Origin: Microtetraspora fusca
GTDB taxonomy: Bacteria; Actinomycetota; Actinomycetes; Streptosporangiales; Streptosporangiaceae
Length of the DNA: 64,000 nt
Direction of reading: 5' to 3'
Assembly: GCF_001570365.1 (NCBI RefSeq)
Contig: NZ_BBYK01000055.1
Span: forward strand, 1 to 64,000
Shown: in pieces, positions 55,848 through 63,849 of the stretch
Position numbering within the stretch: position 1 is the first letter of the stretch
Layout: every line of letters begins with the position of its first letter
Program-made: the position numbers and the translations under genes
Notes under the pieces: generated by a model
The model's database searches: none
Told to the model about the DNA's origin: nothing
What the model saw: only the letters and a program-made list of their open reading frames with translations

Positions 55848-56110
55848 GAACGCAGGTTAGCCCAGGTGTAGCGCTTCGGCCCTGCACGCGGCCCCGCCGA
55901 CGACGTAGCCCTGGCCTACCTGGAGTCGGCCTGTAAGCCCGGTTCAATTTCCGCACGCTCCCTACCTGCATGCTCTCGCCCTGCATCTGGAGCGACCTGC
56001 GAAAACGCTTCCATCCGTTGTCATCGCTTGCCAGTACTTTCCGACGCCGTGTGCCCCAAAGTGCCCCCAGGGCGGCCGATCGCCCTGTCATCGGAGTCTG
56101 AGGTTCTGGC

Positions 56111-56371
56111 CTAAATGTCCTCCCCGCCTCCGATCTTGCGGGCGTCTCTATTGGCCAGCAAGACCACCAAGCGAGCGGCTAACACGCCCAGGAGCCAGAT
56201 GACCCCCGACCAAAACACGGAGGCGGTGACATGGGCCGAGGTGATCTGTTGGCGACCTTGGATGATGTAGTCCCCTAGTAGGTCCCACACGCACTTCGCC
56301 GCCACAAAGCAGGTCCAGCCCAGAAGCATCTTCCGGGCCTTCGGGCTCCACTTCTGACGAACGGCCCTCAT
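56111..56371 (-). CDS. Small two-helix membrane protein of the element
   Basis: An 86-residue basic protein with two membrane segments (MLLGWTCFVAAKCVWDLLGD and SVFWSGVIWLLGVLAARLVV). ATG 56371 has GGGAG 8 bases upstream and is preferred to GTG 56380. Small membrane proteins of this kind are common in actinomycete conjugative elements, where some are spread (Spd) proteins, but no sequence signature proves it. It is read after the next membrane gene on the same strand. Confidence 0.65.
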   Translation of the reverse strand: MRAVRQKWSPKARKMLLGWTCFVAAKCVWDLLGDYIIQGRQQITSAHVTASVFWSGVIWLLGVLAARLVVLLANRDARKIGGGEDI

Positions 56372-56424
56372 GTGACGCACTCCCTAGTTCGGTCACGCGC
56401 TGGTCGCAGGCCCTCATGGCCTGA

Positions 56425-56742
56425 TCACGAGAGTTCCTGCGCTTTCCACGTCTGCCAACACCGTGCAGAGGTGCGGACGAGCCAGCGCGACCCTCGAAAG
56501 AGGAGCCGGGCAAGGCCGAAGAGGAACGCGACCTGGAACAACAGAGCGCACATGAGCATGGTCTCGTTGAGTAACTTTCCGCCGACCCAATCACTTGCCC
56601 AATCTCCGACGACGGGCGTGATGACCACGCCCAACACGTACCCGATCATCATCAACGCTTCGTTATACGCGGCACGCATGAACTGATCGTAGGGCTGCGG
56701 CAAAACCCGCACACTTCCCTGTCCTGATCTCTCGTCTGCCAT
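56425..56742 (-). CDS. Second small two-helix membrane protein of the element
   Basis: A 105-residue protein with two membrane segments (ALMMIGYVLGVVITPVVGDW and LMCALLFQVAFLFGLARLLF) and a basic C-terminal tail. Unknown family; possibly a spread-type or transfer-accessory protein. It precedes the other small membrane gene by 53 bp on the same strand, so they are probably one transcript. GTGGGA lies just before ATG 56742. Confidence 0.65.
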   Translation of the reverse strand: MADERSGQGSVRVLPQPYDQFMRAAYNEALMMIGYVLGVVITPVVGDWASDWVGGKLLNETMLMCALLFQVAFLFGLARLLFRGSRWLVRTSARCWQTWKAQELS

Positions 56743-57349
56743 CGTCCCACCGCGAAGCGGCAGCAGGCCGGCGACTGAGGGTCAAGCCCAGCCTCGCGTG
56801 TACCTGTTCCCGGTGACCTTCCTCCTGAACTGGTTGCCCTACCCGCACGGCTGGGCTTGACCAGGAGGAGTCGGTCTGCTGGGCTCTGCCTGGGTCGATG
56901 GCGGGCGAGCGATCAAGACTTCCAGTCCCGCCATCTACGGCCAGCACGTTCCGCGGGCCACCTCTCGGAGCCTGAGCGCCCCGGGGTTTGGGGCAGCGCC
57001 CCAAGGTCTTCGCTGCTCCTCTTGGAAAAGACTCTCATCGGCATAAACCATGCCGTCAGTTCGCCGACCGTCGTACTGTGCTTGCCGGCGGGCAGCGCGA
57101 CCGCGAGGCGGGACCGGCCGAAGAGCCGCACGCCCGCCGTGGCGAGGCGCGCGGCCCAGCCGGCTCATGCTCGTATGCGTACGCTCTCCGCGTCATGCGG
57201 GGCCGTGGCTGGCTTCCTTGGCTGCGTTGTGCTTCCCGGTGCTCTTCCCCTGGCTGCCCTCGGGCGGGTGTCCCTCTGTTCGGTGCTCACCGGTTCCCGC
57301 CGAAGGCGGCTTGAAGACGTAGGGAAAGTTGTAACGGGGCAGCCCGAAC
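56743..57349. other. 607-bp stretch of the element without a supported gene
   Basis: Frames here are low-complexity or arginine-rich shadows. A 7-bp hairpin TTGGGGC-AGC-GCCCCAA (56988-57004) is the only clear structure. Possibly the scar of a deleted replication/transfer module. Confidence 0.45.
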
Positions 57350-58003
57350 CTAGATCAGCTTGCTCGTGTATCCGGCCTCAACCAGCCTCTTGAAGGCGAA
57401 CTCAACTTCTGCGGGCATCTCCTGAGGGATGGCAAAGCCCTGCTTCGGGTACTCGGCAATCCGCTGAATGTCGCCAACGATCATGTTGATTACCCGGTCT
57501 GCGTCACCGATGTCTTCGACATACTCGTCAAGAGGAAGCGGGCGCGAAGCGCAGACTACATTCACCTCAGGCCACAACTTGCGGCACGTCGCGTAAGCGC
57601 GGCGCTGTTGGTAAGGACGCGAGATCAGCATTACTGAAGACGGTCGTATGCCCTCATCGGCCAGCAGCTCGCGGGTGAACGTGATGTTCTCGCCGGTGTT
57701 CGTGGCCCGCGGTTCTATCCGAATCGCCTCGGGAGGAACACCAAGTCGAACGGCATGCTCTCGATAGTGGACCGCTTCCCCTCGGGGAAACCGCTCGATG
57801 GTGGTAGGAGCGTTCGCGCCGGTAAACACCACGAGGGGAAACGCCGCCGAATGGAAGAGTTCGGCTGTGAAGGTAGCGACTCCGAGATCGTGACTGCCGA
57901 GCCCGATCCCAACGTCACATGTCCGGCGTTCGTGGTGCATGTCGTGGTAGTCCCAGAGGGTTTCCACGTCCGCTCGGAGGACGTCGGGGATATGGGCTGT
58001 CAT
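57350..58003 (-). CDS. YdcF/ElyC (DUF218) family protein
   Basis: A 217-residue YdcF-family protein. DUF218 landmarks are IGLGSHDLGVATFTAELFHS near residue 33, LVVFTGANAPTTIERFPRGE near 57, and RATNTGENITFTRELLADEG near 98, with the conserved RPYQQRRAY near 128. The family has a SAM-binding-like or hydrolase-like fold of uncertain activity; this soluble form is frequent in actinomycete integrative elements beside a GntR regulator. ATG 58003 has GGGAG 6 bases upstream. The upstream regulator gene is truncated, so control may be lost. Confidence 0.85.
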   Translation of the reverse strand: MTAHIPDVLRADVETLWDYHDMHHERRTCDVGIGLGSHDLGVATFTAELFHSAAFPLVVFTGANAPTTIERFPRGEAVHYREHAVRLGVPPEAIRIEPRATNTGENITFTRELLADEGIRPSSVMLISRPYQQRRAYATCRKLWPEVNVVCASRPLPLDEYVEDIGDADRVINMIVGDIQRIAEYPKQGFAIPQEMPAEVEFAFKRLVEAGYTSKLI

Positions 58004-58028
58004 GAGTCTCTCCCGGAAGCGATCACCC

Positions 58029-58235
58029 TCAGTCCGGGATCTTGAAGGTATAGGACCATGCGAAACGAGAGGCTGCATGAACCCCTCGTGCGAACTCGAC
58101 TACCCGCCCCTCACGCGTGCTAGTCGTACGCGTGAGCACCATGACGGGCTCACCTGAGGGCAACTGGAGCTGCTCGACCTCTTCGGGCTTCGGCATGCGA
58201 GCGCAGAGCGTCTCTGTGATCACATCGGGCTCCAT
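58029..58235 (-). pseudogene. GntR regulator remnant (UTRA domain end)
   Basis: Only the C-terminal about 68 residues survive: CARMPKPEEVEQLQLPSGEP, VMVLTRTTSTREGRVVEFAR and HAASRFAWSYTFKIP, the end of a UTRA ligand-binding domain. The HTH half is missing and the sequence to the right belongs to the integrase remnant, so a deletion joined the two. It sits 26 bp before the YdcF gene, the usual regulator-cargo arrangement. Confidence 0.7.
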
Positions 58236-58295
58236 CCCTTGAAGGGTTAGAACCGCGAACCCGCCGCCACGTCCGGCCGGCCGTCCAAGTCGCTG

Positions 58296-58833
58296 ATGCT
58301 CGATCAGGCCGAAGCCGTGCTCAAGTCGGCGGAAGGAACGCCCTTGCACGCCTATCCTGACGCTGTGCCGCCGGTACCGGCATCCATCATGGTGTGGCGG
58401 TCGGTCCGGGCGGGCGGTGACACGAAGACGGAGAAGTCACGTCGAACGCTGGCCCTGCCGAAACGCTGTGTCGATGCGCTCATTCGCCACCGTGAGCGTC
58501 AGATCGTCGCCCGGAAGGCTGCCGGCCCTCGCTGGAAAGATCACGACCTTGTCTTCGCCTCTGCGGTCGGTACCGAGCTGGATGCCCACAACGTCCGTCG
58601 CGCCTTCCGCAAGGTTCTCAAGAAGGCAGGGCTGAACGAGAAGGAGTGGACCCCCCCGGGAGATGCGACACAGTTTCGTCTCGCTGCTCTCCGACAGCGG
58701 GGTGCCGATCGAGAACATCTCTCGTCTGGTTGGTCACAGCAACACGAGGGTGACCGAGACCGTCTATCGGAAGCAGCTTCGGCCGGTCCTCGTAGAAGGT
58801 GCCGAAGCGATGGACGGTCTCTTCCAGCCGTAG
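58296..58833 (+). pseudogene. Tyrosine integrase remnant, right copy
   Basis: A broken pSAM2-like integrase. A short piece LDQAEAVLKSAEGTPLHAY is followed, after a deletion of about 40 residues, by VWRSVRAGGDTKTEKSRRTL and FASAVGTELDAHNVRRAFRK. At a run of seven C (58651-58657) the frame shifts by one; removing one C restores EWTPREMRHSFVSLLSDSG and ISRLVGHSNTRVTETVYRKQ with the catalytic RHxR-type box, GH and tyrosine. The N-terminal domain is absent. It ends 61 bp before the right att copy. Confidence 0.8.
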
Positions 58834-58861
58834 TCGCTCAGTTAGTCACCCAGAAGATCAA

Positions 58862-58894
58862 AGAGGCCGGTCCCGCTGAGCGGAACCGGCCTCT
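58862..58894. terminator. Terminator between right integrase remnant and tRNA-Ala
   Basis: AGAGGCCGGT pairs with ACCGGCCTCT, continued after one mismatch by CCGC/GCGG around a TGA loop. It separates the convergent integrase and tRNA genes. Confidence 0.75.
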
Positions 58895-58943
58895 GGCCTG
58901 GTGGAGCTATGGGGATTTGAACCCCAGACCCCTTCGATGCGAA
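58895..58943. repeat. Right att copy inside tRNA-Ala
   Basis: The 49-bp twin of 54713-54761. Bases 58899-58943 are the 3' half of the intact tRNA gene, the usual attB of actinomycete integrative elements. Confidence 0.85.
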
Positions 58944-58975
58944 CGAAGTGCGCTACCGGACTGCGCTATAGCCCC
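58899..58975 (-). tRNA. tRNA-Ala, anticodon CGC
   Basis: Read on the minus strand it folds into a full cloverleaf: acceptor GGGGCTA/TAGCTCC with the alanine-specific G3-U70 pair, D stem GCGC/GCGC, anticodon stem CTTCG/CGAAG with loop TTCGCAT (anticodon CGC, codon GCG), T stem TGGGG/CCCCA with loop TTCAAAT. The 3' CCA is encoded (58901-58899). It is the intact integration site. Confidence 0.95.
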
Positions 58976-59035
58976 AATGCCTCGACTAGATTAGCAAACA
59001 TTCGGAGTCGTTCGCGCCAACCCCGTCGATCCCCA

Positions 59036-59830
59036 TCAGTCGCCGACCGCCCGCCTGTCGGAGTACTGGTCGAAGACCTGGACCCGCTTGCGCGCCTCCA
59101 GCATGATCACCTCTGCCTCGCGGGCCATGGCCTCCATGGCGCGCCGGCGCTCGCGCTGCTTCGCGAGCCGCTCCGCGCGCGCCTTGGCGGCCAGCTCGCG
59201 CCGCTCCGCGTCCACGCGTACGGCGACGCGCAGCACGGCGAGATACGCAACGAAGAGGACGCCTGAGGGCGCCACGGCCCACCACGGCATCACCCTGACG
59301 GCGGCGGTGACGGTGGAGGCGATGACGAGCAGGACGCTCCAGAGCAGCCGCCTGCGGCGGCGGGCGATGATGAGCGCGCGACGCCGCACGGCGGCGCGGC
59401 GTGCGCGCGCCGCGCGGTCCTCCTGGGGCCGGGCCGCGCCGTCGGCGGCCGGAGCCTCATCCGAGCGCTCCGCCTTGCCTTCGGCGTCACGGGCCGCCTC
59501 GTCCTCAGCGGACGCCTCCCGGGAAGCGTCGTCACCCGATGCCCCTGCGCTGCCATTCGAGGGGGCTCCCGAAGCGGGTCGGGCGCCCTGCCGGGCCGCC
59601 TCCACGACAGGGGCGGGCAGCGGGATGGTGAGCGGAGCGGAGCCCGCGTCGGCCTCCTGGGCGGACTCCGGCCGCGGACTCTCGATGACCGTGTCCGCGT
59701 CGGCCGCGGGCTCGGCGGGCTCGTCCTCGTACAGGTCGTCGATGGCGTGCTTGTCCCTGCGCAGCCACATCGGCAGCAGGACGCCCAGCCACATGACGAC
59801 AATGGCGAGGTAGAGGAGGACGCTACCCAT
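59036..59830 (-). CDS. sepX: SepX/GlpR divisome membrane protein
   Basis: A 264-residue protein with one N-terminal helix (VLLYLAIVVMWLGVLLPMWL), a long acidic disordered region (about 30-130), two central helices (LLWSVLLVIASTVTAAVRVM, WAVAPSGVLFVAYLAVLRVA) and a basic coiled C-terminus. This layout and its place downstream of galU-glp-rimJ identify it as the actinobacterial divisome protein called SepX in Streptomyces and GlpR in Corynebacterium, the membrane partner of the gephyrin-like Glp. ATG 59830 has GGAGG 7 bases upstream. Confidence 0.85.
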   Translation of the reverse strand: MGSVLLYLAIVVMWLGVLLPMWLRRDKHAIDDLYEDEPAEPAADADTVIESPRPESAQEADAGSAPLTIPLPAPVVEAARQGARPASGAPSNGSAGASGDDASREASAEDEAARDAEGKAERSDEAPAADGAARPQEDRAARARRAAVRRRALIIARRRRRLLWSVLLVIASTVTAAVRVMPWWAVAPSGVLFVAYLAVLRVAVRVDAERRELAAKARAERLAKQRERRRAMEAMAREAEVIMLEARKRVQVFDQYSDRRAVGD

Positions 59831-60005
59831 GCGACCACCTCCAGAGATGCCGAGCACACCTGCGGACTCTGGGCGTCGGAGATGTGCTCACGTCACGCAC
59901 CGTAAGACTGCGTGTCACTGATTGACGAGCATTCGATGCGGTGTGTCGCGAGATCGTCAAAGCTCTTCATGTAATTCGATCCCGGTGAGTGATCACCGGA
60001 AACGC

Positions 60006-60653
60006 TCACTGTCCCGGGGTGGTCTCCGTGCGCCTGGACGCGGCGGCCTCGCGGGCGCGCCGCCACTGTACGAGGAGCCCGCGCGGGACGTCCTCGACCG
60101 TCAGCGCGTAGCAAATGTGGTCCCGCCACGCGCCGTCGATGTGGAGCTGGCGCTTGCGGACGCCCTCCTCCCGGAAGCCGAGCTTCTCGACCACCCTGCG
60201 GCTGGCGTGGTTCTCGGGACGGATGTTGGCTTCGAGACGGTGCAACCCGGTCGTGAAGAAGCAGTGGTCGACGGCCATGGCCAGCGCGGTCGGGATGATG
60301 CCGCGCCCGGCGAGCGCGCCGTCCACCCAGTAGCCGACCTGGGCGGAGCGGGCGGAGCCCCAGACGATGGCGCCCACGGTGAGCTGCCCGGCGAACTGCC
60401 CCTGGTAGGTGACCACCCAGGGCAGCGCGAGCCCCTGCCGCGCCTCGCGCCGCAGCGTGCCCACCATCGACACGTACGGCCCGAGGCCGGTCCGGAAGAG
60501 CGGCGTCTCGGGGTTGCTCGGCTCCCACGGGCGCAGCCAGTCGGCATTGCGCAGCCGCGTCTCCCGCCAGGCCCGGACATCACGCAGCCGCAGGGGGCGC
60601 AGCCCGACGGGCCCCTCGGTCAGGGCCGCCGGCCAGCCGCGAAGTCGATCCAC
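60006..60653 (-). CDS. RimJ/RimL-type GNAT acetyltransferase
   Basis: A 215-residue GNAT of the RimJ group (N-terminal or ribosomal-protein acetylation in known members). It shows LRPLRLRDVRAWRETRLRNA near residue 18, strand 4 GYWVDGALAGRGIIPTALAM near 107 with the CoA-binding Q/RxxGxG-like ALAGRG, and ANIRPENHASRRVVEKLGF near 142, the closing GNAT motif. GTG 60653 is the likely start. It lies between mog and sepX, as in many actinobacterial glp loci, so it is part of the same operon. Confidence 0.9.
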   Translation of the reverse strand: MDRLRGWPAALTEGPVGLRPLRLRDVRAWRETRLRNADWLRPWEPSNPETPLFRTGLGPYVSMVGTLRREARQGLALPWVVTYQGQFAGQLTVGAIVWGSARSAQVGYWVDGALAGRGIIPTALAMAVDHCFFTTGLHRLEANIRPENHASRRVVEKLGFREEGVRKRQLHIDGAWRDHICYALTVEDVPRGLLVQWRRAREAAASRRTETTPGQ

Positions 60654-60707
60654 GGGTCAATCATCTCCCGGAAGGCGGCCGGGGCGCCACGTCGGTGTCG
60701 GAACCGG

Positions 60708-61184
60708 TCACCTGCGGTGGTCGCCGCCCCGGATCTGGTCCACGGCGTGGGCCAGGATCGGGGCGAGCACCGCCATCCCGTCGCGTACGCCGCCCGAGGA
60801 GCCGGGCAGGTTGACGACCAGGGTGGACCCCGCCTGGCCGGCGAGGCCGCGGGACAGGACCGAGGCGGGCACCTTCTCGCGGTTGGCCTGCCGTACGGCC
60901 TCGGCGATGCCGGGGATCTCGCGGTCGAGGACGCGGCGCGTCATCTCGGGTGTGAGATCGAGAGGCGTGAGGCCGGTGCCGCCGGTCGTCACGATGACGT
61001 CGTAGTCGTCGGCGAGCCCCTTGCGGAGCGCCGCCTCGACCGGCTCCCCGTCGGGGACCACGGTCGGGCCGTCCACGGTGGCGCAGCCCGCCTCGGCGAG
61101 CAGCCTCGCCAGGAGCGGCCCCGAGGTGTCCTCGTAGATCCCGGCGGAGGCGCGGTTCGAGACGGTGATCACGAGTGCTTTCAC
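60708..61184 (-). CDS. mog: Molybdopterin adenylyltransferase, Mog/MoaB family
   Basis: A 158-residue MogA/MoaB protein. The MPT-binding loop VIVTTGGTGLTPLDLTPE is near residues 64-81 and the C-terminal LAGQAGSTLVVNLPGSSGGV near 114 is the second conserved block. The enzyme adenylates molybdopterin before molybdate insertion. Its GTG start at 61184 overlaps the moaC stop by 4 bp, so the two are coupled. It sits in the molybdenum-cofactor/division block with moaC and glp. Confidence 0.93.
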   Translation of the reverse strand: MKALVITVSNRASAGIYEDTSGPLLARLLAEAGCATVDGPTVVPDGEPVEAALRKGLADDYDVIVTTGGTGLTPLDLTPEMTRRVLDREIPGIAEAVRQANREKVPASVLSRGLAGQAGSTLVVNLPGSSGGVRDGMAVLAPILAHAVDQIRGGDHRR

Positions 61185-61663
61185 GGGCGCGTCCAGACGC
61201 CGGTCTTGCCGCCGGTCTTCTCCTCGACGCGCACGCCGGTGATGACGGCGGCGGGATCGACCGCCTTGACCATGTCGATCAGGGCGAGCGCCGCGACGGT
61301 GACGGCGGTCAGCGCCTCCATCTCGACGCCGGTGCGGTCGGCCGTCTTGACCTTGGCGATGATCTCCACACCGCTGTCGACGACGTCGAGCACGACCTCG
61401 ACCCCCTGGACGGCGATCGGGTGGCAGAGTGGGATGAGGTCGGGGGTGCGCTTGGCGCCCATGATCCCGGCGATCCTGGCCACGCCGAGCGCGTCGCCCT
61501 TGGGAACGTCGCCGGCACGCAGCGCGGCCACAGCGGGCGCGGCGAGCAGGACGCGCCCGGTGGCGGTCGCCGTACGGATCGTGACGTCCTTGGCGGAGAC
61601 GTCCACCATGCGGGCGGCGCCGGTCTCGTCGATGTGCGTCAGGTCGTGCGTCGGCTCGCTCAT
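61181..61663 (-). CDS. moaC: Cyclic pyranopterin monophosphate synthase MoaC
   Basis: A 160-residue complete MoaC. Conserved blocks are HIDETGAARMVDVSAK at residue 10, PDLIPLCHPIAVQGVEV near 74, VKTADRTGVEMEALTAV near 103 and VEEKTGGKTGVW at the end. MoaC, with MoaA, converts GTP to cyclic pyranopterin monophosphate, the first step of molybdenum cofactor synthesis. It lies 55 bp after glp/moeA and overlaps mog. Confidence 0.96.
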   Translation of the reverse strand: MSEPTHDLTHIDETGAARMVDVSAKDVTIRTATATGRVLLAAPAVAALRAGDVPKGDALGVARIAGIMGAKRTPDLIPLCHPIAVQGVEVVLDVVDSGVEIIAKVKTADRTGVEMEALTAVTVAALALIDMVKAVDPAAVITGVRVEEKTGGKTGVWTRP

Positions 61664-61718
61664 CTCTCCTCCTCGCCCGGTGGTACGGCGTCGCGTACGC
61701 GGATCAGGCCGCGCTCGC

Positions 61719-62915
61719 TCACAGCGGGATCACGTCCACTTCGGCTCCCTCGGGGAGTTCGGTCACGTCCTCCGGCACGACGACGAGGGCGTTGGCGGAG
61801 GCCAGCGCGGCGAGCTGGTGCGATCCCTGCCCGACGACCGGGGCCACCGTGCTGCCCGGGATGTCCTGCGTCAACACGGCCCGCAGGTAGGAGCGTCTCC
61901 CCGCGGGCGAGCGCAGGTACGCCGTCGTGGTGGCCCGTACCGTCACGGGAGGCCCCTCGGGCAGGCCGCGCATCTTGCGCAGGGCCGGCTCGACGAAGAG
62001 CATGAACGACACGAACGCCGAGACCGGGTTGCCGGGCAGTGTGAAGATCGGCACCTCGTCGTCGCCGACCACGCCGAAGCCCTGCGGCATCCCGGGCTGC
62101 ATGGCGACCTTCTCGAAGACGACCTTGCCCAGCGGGGCCAGGGCCTCCTTGACCGGCTCGTACGCGCCCATGGAGACGCCGCCGCTGGTGATCACCGCGT
62201 CGGCCCGGACGAGCTGGGCCTCGAGTGACTCGAGGAACCGCTTCGGGTCGTCGGTGACCGCCCCGGCCCGGAAGACCTCTCCCCCGGCCTCCTGTACGGC
62301 GGCCGCCAGCATGAAGCTGTTGGACTCCCAGATCTGGCCGCGGCCGAGCGGCGTCCCCGGCTGGGCCAGCTCGGCTCCGGTGGACATCACCACGACGCGG
62401 GGGCGGGGCCGTACGAGGACACGGCGACGGCCGACGCCGGCGAGGATGCCGAGCTGCGCCGGCCCGATCACGGAGCCCTCGCGCAGCACGATGTCACCCG
62501 CGCGCACGTCCTCTCCGGAGCGCCGGATGGCGTTGCCCGCGGACACCGCCCGGTGGACGGTGACGCGGGCCGTGCCGCCGTCGGTCCACTCGACGGGGAC
62601 GACGGCGTCGGCACCCGCGGGCACGGGCGCGCCGGTCATGATGCGCGTGGCCATGCCCGGCCCCATCGCGCGCAGTTCGCTGTCCCCCGCCGCCACGTCC
62701 TCGATCACCGGGAGCACGGCCGGCACGTCGGCCAGGTCCCCGGCGCATACGGCGTAGCCGTCCATGGCCGAGTTGTCGAAGGGGGGAAGCGCCACGGGCG
62801 AAGCGACGTCCTCGGCGAGCACGGTGCCGTGCGCGCGTTCGAGATCGATCTCGAGCGGGGCCAGCGGCCGCACGGTCGCGAGGATGTCGGCGAGGTGCCG
62901 ATCGACGGATTTCAT
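61719..62915 (-). CDS. glp: Gephyrin-like MoeA homologue (Glp)
   Basis: A 398-residue MoeA-family protein with the four expected domains: the N-terminal VALPPFDNSAMDGYAV near residue 53, the molybdopterin-binding domain with STGAELAQPGTPL near 190, ITSGGVSMGAYEPVKEALA near 245 and LPGNPVSAFVSFMLFVEPAL near 300, then the C-terminal beta domain. By sequence it could insert molybdate; by position beside galU, rimJ and sepX/glpR it corresponds to Glp, which in Corynebacterium binds FtsZ and GlpR. Both roles are possible. ATG 62915 has AGAGGT directly upstream. Confidence 0.9.
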   Translation of the reverse strand: MKSVDRHLADILATVRPLAPLEIDLERAHGTVLAEDVASPVALPPFDNSAMDGYAVCAGDLADVPAVLPVIEDVAAGDSELRAMGPGMATRIMTGAPVPAGADAVVPVEWTDGGTARVTVHRAVSAGNAIRRSGEDVRAGDIVLREGSVIGPAQLGILAGVGRRRVLVRPRPRVVVMSTGAELAQPGTPLGRGQIWESNSFMLAAAVQEAGGEVFRAGAVTDDPKRFLESLEAQLVRADAVITSGGVSMGAYEPVKEALAPLGKVVFEKVAMQPGMPQGFGVVGDDEVPIFTLPGNPVSAFVSFMLFVEPALRKMRGLPEGPPVTVRATTTAYLRSPAGRRSYLRAVLTQDIPGSTVAPVVGQGSHQLAALASANALVVVPEDVTELPEGAEVDVIPL

Positions 62916-62919
62916 ACCT

Positions 62920-63825
62920 CTAGGATCCCGCCTGGTCGAGGAACTCACGCAGCCACGGGATGAACTCCGGCGCGAGGTCGTCGCGGTCGGCCGCGAACTG
63001 GACGACGGTCCGCAGATAGTCGAGCTTGTTGCCCGTGTCGTAACGGCGGCCGCGGAACAGCACACCGTGGACGGGCCCGCCCTCGTCGGTGCCGCGGGAG
63101 GCCAGCGTGCGCAGGGCGTCCGTGAGCTGGATCTCGCCGCCGCGGCCCGGCGGGGTGTTCTCCAGCACCTCGAAGACGGCCGGGTCGATCACGTAACGGC
63201 CGATGACCGCCCAGTTGGACGGGGCCTCGTCGGCCGGCGGCTTCTCCACCAGGTCGGTCACGCGCACCACGTCGTCCTGGTCGGTGGCCTCGATGGCGGC
63301 GCAGCCGTACAGGGAGACCTGCTCGCGCGGCACCTCCATCAGGGCGATGACGCTGCCGCCGTAGGTGGCGCGTACCTCGATCATGCGCTTGAGCAGGGGG
63401 TCACGGGGGTCGATCAGGTCGTCGCCGAGGAGGCAGGCGAACGGCTCGTCGCCGACGTGCTGCTTGGCGCACAGCACGGCATGGCCGAGGCCCTTGGGCT
63501 CTCCCTGACGGACGTAGTGCATGGTGGCGAGGTCGACGGGCTCCTGGACCTGCGAGAGGCGCTCCTCGTCGCCCTTGGCCCGCAGCGCGTCCTCCAGCTC
63601 GTACGCGACGTCGAAGTGGTCCTCGATCGACCGCTTGTGGCGGCCGGTCACCATCAGAACATCGAGCAGACCGGCGGAAACCGCTTCTTCGACGACATAC
63701 TGAATGGCCGGCTTGTCGACAATCGGCAACATCTCCTTGGGCGTCGCCTTGGTCGCGGGCAGGAATCGCGTGCCGAGACCGGCCGCCGGCACGACGGCTT
63801 TCGTAACGTTCTCAAAGTCAGCCAT
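62920..63825 (-). CDS. galU: UTP-glucose-1-phosphate uridylyltransferase
   Basis: A 301-residue GalU. The nucleotidyltransferase start AVVPAAGLGTRFLPATKATP and the catalytic KEMLPIVDKPAIQYVVEEAV lie in residues 10-48; the UTP/metal site ACLLGDDLIDPRDPLL is near 130 and VEKPPADEAPSNWAVIGRYV near 193. It makes UDP-glucose for cell-wall and exopolysaccharide sugars. Its stop is 4 bp before the glp start. The divergent cyclo-ligase gene begins only about 25 bp away, so the promoters must overlap. Confidence 0.96.
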   Translation of the reverse strand: MADFENVTKAVVPAAGLGTRFLPATKATPKEMLPIVDKPAIQYVVEEAVSAGLLDVLMVTGRHKRSIEDHFDVAYELEDALRAKGDEERLSQVQEPVDLATMHYVRQGEPKGLGHAVLCAKQHVGDEPFACLLGDDLIDPRDPLLKRMIEVRATYGGSVIALMEVPREQVSLYGCAAIEATDQDDVVRVTDLVEKPPADEAPSNWAVIGRYVIDPAVFEVLENTPPGRGGEIQLTDALRTLASRGTDEGGPVHGVLFRGRRYDTGNKLDYLRTVVQFAADRDDLAPEFIPWLREFLDQAGS

Positions 63826-63849
63826 GGTGGAACACTAATGGAGCAGGCT

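Larger units (their letters stand above)
54713..58943. mobile_element. Decayed integrative element (AICE-like) in tRNA-Ala
   Basis: A 4.2-kb segment bounded by the 49-bp att copies. It carries, in order, an orphan gene, three small genes including two two-helix membrane proteins, a YdcF-type gene, a truncated GntR-UTRA regulator and a frameshifted integrase next to the right att. Replication and TraB genes of actinomycete integrative conjugative elements are absent, so it cannot transfer by itself. Its base composition is visibly less G+C rich than the flanks. Confidence 0.75.

Noticed and set aside
59922-62228. A 768-codon plus-strand frame opposite rimJ, mog, moaC and glp
   Set aside because: Antisense shadow of four well-identified genes.
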